This document shows positions 5,471 to 10,460 of a stretch of DNA of 10,460 nt, piece by piece (the first letter of the stretch is position 1; each line of letters starts with the position of its first letter). Source of the stretch: a candidate division TA06 bacterium (lineage in GTDB: Bacteria; Ratteibacteria; UBA8468; MWAK01); the NCBI GenBank assembly GCA_022704925.1, contig JAKJFK010000044.1, forward strand, positions 1 to 10,460, given 5' to 3'. The position numbers and the translations under genes are program-made. The notes under the pieces are model-generated. The model saw only the letters and a program-made list of their open reading frames with translations. It was not told the DNA's origin and ran no database searches.

Positions 5471-8191
5471 TTATTTATTTGTTACTTCGACCACCAGCCC
5501 GGGCAGCCGGTCCTCGTAAACCACCTTGAGGAACGGCCGGCTGTAGAAGTAGTCGCTCATCGGATAATTCCCGGTCGTCCGCTGGTCCGGCCGGCCGTTG
5601 AAGGCTTCGTCCACGTACCGGTACCGGAGTTTCACCTGGTAGCGGCCGGCCTGCCCGGGAGTCCAGCCCGTTTCGGTCTCACGGAGGACGAAGGTGCCGG
5701 CCGGCATCTGGACCTGGCTCTTCTGCCGTTCGTCGGCGCCGCTCTCTTTCTCCTGCCCGCTTACCGGTTCCATTTTCAACGGTACAATTTCCCGGTGGCC
5801 GCTCGCCTCGTGGACGAAGACGAATTCCATCCGGTCCAGGAAGACCGCCTCCGGGTTCCAGACGCCCAGGGCGTGGATTCTCAATTTGACCGGCTGGGCG
5901 GTGCCGACCCGGCCCCGGCCGGCGGTCACCACGTCGGCATCCAGGCGCCGGAAGCCGGTCTTGGTGAATTGGCGCAGCTGGCAGAGCTTTTCACCCGGCG
6001 CCAGTTCCGAGAGTTTCCATTCCTTCTCCGGGATACCGCCGCGCACCGTCACGCGGGGCAGCCGGTCATTTTCGAAGGTCCGGTTGAAGCCGCGATTCCG
6101 TTCCAGCAGATCCCGGGCGATCCGTTCGTTCGGGCAGAGGCAGATGATGCCGTAGATCGAGAGGCGCGGTATGGTGACGGTCTTCCCGACGGCCTTGAGT
6201 GTCTGGCTCGATCCGTAGGGCGAAATGTAAACGATCCGCGTTAAATTCAGATCGTCCGGGAAGCGGACCCGGACGTTTTCGACCGGCTGGCCGGTGAAGT
6301 TGACCAGGTGGGCGGTCACCAGGTTTTGCTTCGGCTGGGTCAGGATGTTGAGCAGGAGGTTGGCCCCGGCGGGACTGGTGATCCGGAAGGCGTCCGCTTT
6401 AAGCGCGGCCAGGGTGCCGTCCATGGCCGCCTGGTCGATCAGCTGGCTTCCAAAGACGCGGACCTGTCCTTTGCCCAGCGCCTTCTCGCCGTCGGTCCAG
6501 GCCGCCAGGCCGGCCAGGCCCTCGGCCAGCGGCCGGCCGTTCCGGTCGCGGTTGTCACCCAGGAGCAGCAGGCGGCCGCCCCTCTCGGCGTAGGCGCGCA
6601 AGGCGGCAGCCTCCGCGTCGGTGAACCTGAAGCCCGGCAGAATCACCAGGTCGAAGGTGTCCAGGACTTCCGGTCCCAGGTGCTTTTCGGTGATGATTTC
6701 CAGCGGCACGCCGCTCCGCCCGACCTGGTCGGTCACCCGGCAGAGGTTGGCGATCTCGCTGTGATGCAGGCCGTCTTCCAGGTGGTAGAGGCAGGCCACC
6801 CGGCCGCCGGGCCGAGCATTCTGGTACAGGTCGAAGTTGGCCTTCTGAAAGGCGGTCAGGTGCTCCGGCTGGTTTCCGACCACGCCCAGGCAGGCGAGGG
6901 CCTCGGCGCAGACCAGGTCGTTGTTGCCGCCGTTCCAGAGGGCGGCCGGTTTGCCGTTGGAGGCGGCCAGGGCCAGTTTGAAACCGGGCGCGTGCTTGTC
7001 GGAATAGACCACCGTGGTTTCGTTCGGCCCGAGCAGGTCGTAGGTGCCCCAGGAGAAGGCGTAGTAGTCCCAGGAGGCCGAAGACCAGCAGAGCTTGCTG
7101 TTGCCGCCCACGAAGAGGTGCTTCTTGCCCAGCTTGGGCGCGATTTCGTTCTGGATGTACTGGTACTGCCAGGCATAGTAGCCGGCGTAGGCCTCGGCCC
7201 AGAAGCGGTTCCACCACTCCAGCACCTCCTCGTCTCCGTCCCGCATCCAGAAATAGAGCGGATCCACGTACCAGGCCTGGTAACGCTGGTAGAAGAGATT
7301 CTCCTTCGCCTCCGGGGTCGGGTACCGTTTCTGAAGGGCCGGCTGCTGGTTGAACTCGGCTTCAAACCTTTGGCGGAAGCGTTTTTCGAAGAGGCGCTTG
7401 ACTTCGTTCGCCACGAAACCCTGGGTGTAGGCGTCGTAACTCTCGACGATGTTGCCCGGGTTGTCCCACCAGACGCCGGAGGCGTGGCCGGCGGCGGCCA
7501 GTCCGATCGGCCGGTCGAAGACCTGTTCGCCCAGCAGGCATTCGCGCAGGAAGGCGTCGCGCATCTGGATGGCCGCCGGGTGTATGTAGTTGATGTCGCG
7601 CCGCATCACCCAGTTGCTGCCGTAGTATTCCCACATCGGCTGTCCGTCGCGCATGAACTTGGCGGCGCTGAGACTGGCCGGGAACTTCCGGAACCAGTCG
7701 TTGTTGGGCACCGTGCTGTGGTAAACGGCCCAGCCGCCGGGCCGGAGGGTCTCCATCAATTCGTTGTGGCGGTCACCCCAGAACATCTGCCCGTCCAGCC
7801 GCAGCACCAGGGGCAGGCCGATCTCCTCGTAGGTCTTGACCTGCTCCGCGCTGAGCGCCCGGATCGGCCCGACGTGGAGCAGGCCGGCGCCGTTCTCCTT
7901 GATCCGTTTCGCCGCTTCGATGCTGGTCTGTTCGGCGCCATAGACGATCCGGCCGCGCTGGCACCATTCCGGCAGGTCGGTGAAGTCCTCCCAGAGCTGA
8001 CGGTGCACCCCGGCCGCCGGCGGTTTGACAAACGGATACTCCTGCCAGGCGCGGATCCGGGCCGTCGTTGGCGCGGTCTGCGCCTCGGCCGTCTTCCCCA
8101 TCACCCCGCTTCCGGTCAGCAGTATCCCGGCCACCAGAGCCGGCAGCACCTTCCGGGTCCGGTTCTTCTTCGAGGCCAGCTTTTTTTTCAT
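5471..8191 (-). CDS. Exported glycoside-hydrolase-like protein (beta-galactosidase/GH42-like architecture)
   Basis: This 906-residue protein starts with a strongly basic n-region (seven Lys/Arg in the first 14), a hydrophobic core at about 15-30 and a probable signal-peptidase cut after AEA (35-37). Residues about 45-440 look like a TIM barrel rich in Trp/Tyr, with VWWDNPGN at 240-247 in a place where GH42-like and hypothetical glycosyl hydrolase families carry sugar-contacting residues. Residues about 462-560 (VACLYH, FDLVILPGFRFTD, YAERGGRLLLLGD) match a class-I-GATase-like beta-galactosidase trimerisation domain. Residues about 600-690 form a beta-rich segment, and 725-895 look like an Ig-type C-terminal domain. 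Canonical GH42 Asn-Glu acid/base context was not recognised, so activity and substrate are uncertain. The ATG at 8191 has AGGGAG six bases upstream and lies 18 bases after the propeller gene. Eight A bases follow the start codon. It is the only protein in the operon with a visible signal peptide. Confidence 0.78.
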   Translation of the reverse strand: MKKKLASKKNRTRKVLPALVAGILLTGSGVMGKTAEAQTAPTTARIRAWQEYPFVKPPAAGVHRQLWEDFTDLPEWCQRGRIVYGAEQTSIEAAKRIKENGAGLLHVGPIRALSAEQVKTYEEIGLPLVLRLDGQMFWGDRHNELMETLRPGGWAVYHSTVPNNDWFRKFPASLSAAKFMRDGQPMWEYYGSNWVMRRDINYIHPAAIQMRDAFLRECLLGEQVFDRPIGLAAAGHASGVWWDNPGNIVESYDAYTQGFVANEVKRLFEKRFRQRFEAEFNQQPALQKRYPTPEAKENLFYQRYQAWYVDPLYFWMRDGDEEVLEWWNRFWAEAYAGYYAWQYQYIQNEIAPKLGKKHLFVGGNSKLCWSSASWDYYAFSWGTYDLLGPNETTVVYSDKHAPGFKLALAASNGKPAALWNGGNNDLVCAEALACLGVVGNQPEHLTAFQKANFDLYQNARPGGRVACLYHLEDGLHHSEIANLCRVTDQVGRSGVPLEIITEKHLGPEVLDTFDLVILPGFRFTDAEAAALRAYAERGGRLLLLGDNRDRNGRPLAEGLAGLAAWTDGEKALGKGQVRVFGSQLIDQAAMDGTLAALKADAFRITSPAGANLLLNILTQPKQNLVTAHLVNFTGQPVENVRVRFPDDLNLTRIVYISPYGSSQTLKAVGKTVTIPRLSIYGIICLCPNERIARDLLERNRGFNRTFENDRLPRVTVRGGIPEKEWKLSELAPGEKLCQLRQFTKTGFRRLDADVVTAGRGRVGTAQPVKLRIHALGVWNPEAVFLDRMEFVFVHEASGHREIVPLKMEPVSGQEKESGADERQKSQVQMPAGTFVLRETETGWTPGQAGRYQVKLRYRYVDEAFNGRPDQRTTGNYPMSDYFYSRPFLKVVYEDRLPGLVVEVTNK

Positions 8192-8209
8192 GCCTGTCTC
8201 CCTGTCGGT

Positions 8210-9214
8210 TCAACCGCGTTTCCCGGTTCGGACGGACGTTGCGGTACCGATGCCGGTCTTTCCATACCCGTTGCCGCAATAGTAGATCCTTAGCAGATTC
8301 CCCTCTTCGATCACCGCCGGGTACTCAACCATCTGATTCTCCCAGCTGTCGGCCGGCCCCGGCGCCAGGGACAGGTTTTCGTCCCCCCGTCCCCGGTGCC
8401 AGGCGTAGCCATCGAAACTGGCGGCTTCGGAGATGGAATAAAATCCCCAGCGGCTTCCGATGCCGCAGTAAAGCATCCGGTAAAGATTTTCTTCGCGCCA
8501 GACGACCGGTCCGGCCACCGCGATGTCCTCGTTGGCAACCTCCGGCCGCGGACTCATGATCAGCCGGTGGTCGGTCCAGCGGAGTCCGTCCCGACTGTGG
8601 GCCACCGCGCAGTGTTTTTCCTGGTCAAGGCGCACGTCCGGATTTTTGGTTCCGACCGTCAGGGTGTAGTAAAGCCGATAAGCCGGCGCGCCGTCCGGGC
8701 CGCGTTCCTCGGTGATCGTTCCGCCGCCGGCCACGCCCCGGTTCTTCGGGAACTCCCGGACTCGGTCGCCGGTGATCACCGGGTCGGTTGAGAGTCGGCG
8801 GAAACCGAGCCCGTCCTGGCTTACGGCCAGCCCGATTCCGCAGAAAGACTGGAGTCCCAGGCCGCCGCCGTCGTTACCGGTGTAATACAGGTGCCAGCGG
8901 TCGCCGAAACGGCGTACCAGGGGAGTGACGCACCACTTGCCGTCGAAATCACCCTTCCGGCCAAGGTCCAGCACCACGCCCCGCCGGTTGAACTCGGTTG
9001 GACGGTCAACCGGGGCGGTTGCCAGACAGATGCGCTGGCGGCCACCGGCGTCACCGCCGGAATAGTATACCCGGTATTGATCCTCCACCCGGATTACGAA
9101 AGGATTCATACAGCTTCGGCAGTCGTAAAGGCTTTCCGGATCCGGTTTCAGAATCGGGTTGGCGGGATTTCTCAGCCAGGTCCAGCGGGCCAGCGGCGGC
9201 TGTTTTGCTAACAT
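8210..9214 (-). CDS. Five-bladed beta-propeller protein, glycosidase-like (GH43/GH32/GH130-type fold)
   Basis: This 334-residue protein lacks a signal peptide. Five related strand motifs recur: RVYYSGGD (48-55), HLYYTGND (108-115), RLYYTLTV (180-187), RMLYCGIG (246-253) and RIYYCGNG (309-316). They mark the blades of a five-bladed propeller, the fold of GH32, GH43, GH68, GH117 and GH130. Phrases such as GIGLAVSQDGLGF and AVAHSRDGLRW are typical of these sugar-active families. Acidic residues suitable for catalysis lie in NED (228-230) and MVEYP (295-299), but I cannot assign the catalytic set or the family number. ATG 9214 is chosen because AAAGGA stands six bases upstream; the frame extending to 9250 lies inside the preceding hydrolase gene. 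It overlaps that gene by seven bases and precedes the exported GH-like gene by 18. Its second codon is TTA, rare here, and is forced by the overlapped TAG stop. Confidence 0.8.
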   Translation of the reverse strand: MLAKQPPLARWTWLRNPANPILKPDPESLYDCRSCMNPFVIRVEDQYRVYYSGGDAGGRQRICLATAPVDRPTEFNRRGVVLDLGRKGDFDGKWCVTPLVRRFGDRWHLYYTGNDGGGLGLQSFCGIGLAVSQDGLGFRRLSTDPVITGDRVREFPKNRGVAGGGTITEERGPDGAPAYRLYYTLTVGTKNPDVRLDQEKHCAVAHSRDGLRWTDHRLIMSPRPEVANEDIAVAGPVVWREENLYRMLYCGIGSRWGFYSISEAASFDGYAWHRGRGDENLSLAPGPADSWENQMVEYPAVIEEGNLLRIYYCGNGYGKTGIGTATSVRTGKRG

Positions 9215-10020
9215 CTTTTTTCCTTTCGGGAGACAAGGTCTGCGAGCCATTCGACGGCCTCCGGGAGCAGGAGCGGCGCATCGTGGCCGCCTTCGATTTC
9301 GCGGTAGACAAACCCGGCGTCGCCGCCGCGTTTTTCGGCCAGGCGGCGTGACTGTTCCACCGGTATCACCGCATCTTCCCGGCCGTGGGCGATGAAAGTC
9401 GGCATGACCAGCTTTTCATGGTGTTCCAGCGCCGAGTGGCGGCGGTAGGCCGCCGGCCGGCCGTCGGGACTTCCACCGTACGCCTTTTCAATGGCGTCGG
9501 CGATCTCCCTGAGAATGGCGCGGTTTCCCCGGCGGCACCAGGCATGATAGGAGGTCAGGTCGGCCGCCGGGGCCAGGGCGACGAGGGCGGCCGCGTCGCC
9601 CGGCCGCCGGATGGCGTAGATCAGGTTGCCGGTGCCTCCCATCGATCCGCTGAAGAAGAAGAAACGGCCGGCCCCGAACTCCGAGCGCAGCCGTTCGAGC
9701 AGGTCGGCCAGATCGTCGGCCGCCGCCGGTCCCATCCAGTTGTTTCCGCGCAGGTTGGGCGTCAGGATGCCCAGGCCCAGCTTGCGGAAGGCCGGCAACC
9801 AGTGCTCGCGCAGGTCCGGTCTGACATAGAGCTGGCTGCCCCCGGAGCCGTGTCCGTGCAGGCAGACCAGCCAGTCGTTTCCCCGGGGCGGCGTCCAGGC
9901 CAGGGCCCAGTCGGGTTGGCCGTCAAAGCGGCTCCGGTAATCGAGTCGCACGACGCCGGGCGGCAGGCCGGTCACCGGAATGGGATTTGTTTGCCCGCGG
10001 AGTTTGTTCTTTCTGCGCAA
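9208..10020 (-). CDS. Alpha/beta hydrolase (S9/dienelactone-hydrolase-like, probable esterase)
   Basis: This 270-residue protein has a single alpha/beta-hydrolase domain. LVCLHGHGSGG (51-61) is the oxyanion region. FFFSGSMGGTG (121-131) contains the nucleophile S126 in an SxSxG form rather than GxSxG. AHGREDAVIP (211-220) supplies D216 and EGGHDAPLL supplies H246. The triad is complete. Length and motifs suit a small serine esterase or prolyl-oligopeptidase-like hydrolase that cleaves esters on small molecules or sugars. No signal peptide is evident. The assigned start is TTG at 10020, since no ATG or GTG lies between it and the in-frame stop that ends the TRAP gene. The ribosome binding site there is weak (GAAAG), so an internal GTG start around residue 16 remains possible. 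It follows the TRAP permease by 36 bases and its TAG stop overlaps the next gene's ATG (ATGTTAG). The specific substrate is not readable. Confidence 0.85.
   Translation of the reverse strand: MRRKNKLRGQTNPIPVTGLPPGVVRLDYRSRFDGQPDWALAWTPPRGNDWLVCLHGHGSGGSQLYVRPDLREHWLPAFRKLGLGILTPNLRGNNWMGPAAADDLADLLERLRSEFGAGRFFFFSGSMGGTGNLIYAIRRPGDAAALVALAPAADLTSYHAWCRRGNRAILREIADAIEKAYGGSPDGRPAAYRRHSALEHHEKLVMPTFIAHGREDAVIPVEQSRRLAEKRGGDAGFVYREIEGGHDAPLLLPEAVEWLADLVSRKEKRC
9221..9226 (-). promoter_or_regulatory. Ribosome binding site inside the hydrolase gene for the propeller gene
   Basis: On the minus strand AAAGGA stands six bases before the ATG at 9214. It lies within the last codons of the alpha/beta hydrolase, supports the shorter propeller start and suggests coupled translation across the seven-base overlap. 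Confidence 0.55.
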
Positions 10021-10056
10021 CTGTTTTACTTTCGCCGACCCGGCCGGTGGCGGTTC

Positions 10057-10460
10057 TTATTTCATCAGCAGGTTGGGTAAAAAGGTCGCCAGGGCGGGGA
10101 AGAGAAAGAGCAGCAGGGCGCAGAAGACCAGGCTGATCAGGAATGGATAGATTCCCCGGTAAATCACGTTGAAGGGGACCTTGGTGATGTTGCGGACTAC
10201 GAAGACGTTGATGGCCACCGGCGGGATCACCACCCCGATCATGACCGTGATCCCGATGATCATCCCGAACCAGATCGGGTCGAAGCCCAGCTTGACGATG
10301 ACCGGGTAGAATATCGGCGTGGCCAGCACCATGAAGGCCAGGTCGTCGATGAAGGAGCCCCCCACCAGGTAGATCAGGGCGATGATGACCATCACCGTGT
10401 ACCGGTGCAGCGGCAGGCCGGCCACCCAGTCGGCGGCCACGAACGGAATCCGGGTCACCG
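10057..10460 (-). CDS. dctM: TRAP transporter large permease subunit, C-terminal part (5' end outside window)
   Basis: The visible 134 or so residues match the C-terminal third of a DctM/SiaM-type TRAP large membrane subunit; full members are about 430 residues. Characteristic stretches are GGSFIDDLAFMVLATPIF, LGFDPIWFGMIIGI and IGVVIPPVAINVFVV, with the paired prolines typical of the family. Four hydrophobic spans are visible, the last ending in FLPNLLMK. TRAP permeases work with a small membrane subunit and a periplasmic binding protein to import mostly organic or sugar acids using a sodium gradient. Those partners, if present, would lie upstream beyond the right edge. The gene is followed by an alpha/beta hydrolase only 36 bases away and leads a string of carbohydrate-linked genes. 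Family identity is firm and the substrate is unknown. The GTG at 10458 is probably an internal Val codon, not a start. Confidence 0.92.
   Translation of the reverse strand, partial: VTRIPFVAADWVAGLPLHRYTVMVIIALIYLVGGSFIDDLAFMVLATPIFYPVIVKLGFDPIWFGMIIGITVMIGVVIPPVAINVFVVRNITKVPFNVIYRGIYPFLISLVFCALLLFLFPALATFLPNLLMK

Noticed and set aside
5459-6244. 261-codon open frame on the + strand opposite the GH-like C-terminus
   Set aside because: In mirror register with the real gene and without family features or a supporting promoter.
6308-8293. 661-codon open frame on the + strand opposite the exported GH-like gene
   Set aside because: Its codons are exact reverse complements of the sense codons, so it stays open simply because the real gene avoids TTA, CTA and TCA, as GC-rich genes do. 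The translation is Val/Gly/Gln-rich with no recognisable domain.
9385-10080. 231-codon open frame on the + strand opposite the alpha/beta hydrolase
   Set aside because: Mirror-register shadow of a gene with a full catalytic triad; the product has low-complexity Gly/Arg/Val/Gln composition.
1-10460. CRISPR array, tRNA, transposon or phage module
   Set aside because: No regularly spaced direct repeats, no cloverleaf-like segment, no transposase or integrase motif and no terminal inverted repeats were found on reading; base composition looks even apart from the 2290-2390 control region.

Overview
The window is GC-rich, compact bacterial DNA. It holds nine protein genes, two of them cut by the window edges, and no gene-free stretch longer than about 160 bases. 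I see no tRNA, rRNA, CRISPR array, insertion sequence, integrase or att-like repeat. The content is a TRAP transporter, secreted and cytoplasmic sugar-active or ester-active enzymes, a DegT/DnrJ aminotransferase, a xylose-isomerase-like TIM barrel and a non-canonical uroporphyrinogen-decarboxylase-family protein. That suggests a Gram-negative, carbohydrate-using heterotroph of the kind seen in PVC/FCB-related or candidate phyla. This placement is inferred from gene content, and the sequence alone does not fix the phylum.

Left part (1-2431): the tail of an unidentified + strand gene ends at 100 and faces a two-gene minus-strand operon. In that operon a DegT-family PLP aminotransferase (start 2271) overlaps a sugar-phosphate-isomerase-like TIM barrel by four bases (ATGA). 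A good sigma70-type promoter (TTGACA, 17 bases, TAAACT) and a strong ribosome binding site precede the aminotransferase. The 160-base divergent region 2272-2431 also carries a weaker rightward promoter and a small perfect palindrome near its predicted start point.

Middle part (2432-4412): two + strand genes lie 46 bases apart. The first is a signal-peptide-bearing M23 (LytM-type) metallopeptidase with all expected zinc and catalytic residues. The second is a URO-D/MtaA-superfamily protein. A short GC hairpin followed by TTTTT just after it overlaps the stop codon of the convergent gene.

Right part (4425-10460, all minus strand): this is one tight gene string. In transcription order it holds the C-terminus of a TRAP large permease (DctM type), an alpha/beta hydrolase with a TTG start, a five-bladed beta-propeller glycosidase-like protein, a 906-residue exported protein resembling GH42-type beta-galactosidases, and an SGNH/GDSL hydrolase. 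Gaps are 36, -7, 18 and 35 bases, so the genes are very probably co-transcribed from a promoter beyond the right edge. A working model is an uptake-and-processing locus for an acylated or esterified, probably acidic, carbohydrate: an exported GH-like protein outside, TRAP uptake, then cytoplasmic ester removal and glycosidic processing. The substrate is not shown by the sequence. This operon is the best candidate in the window for an undescribed system.
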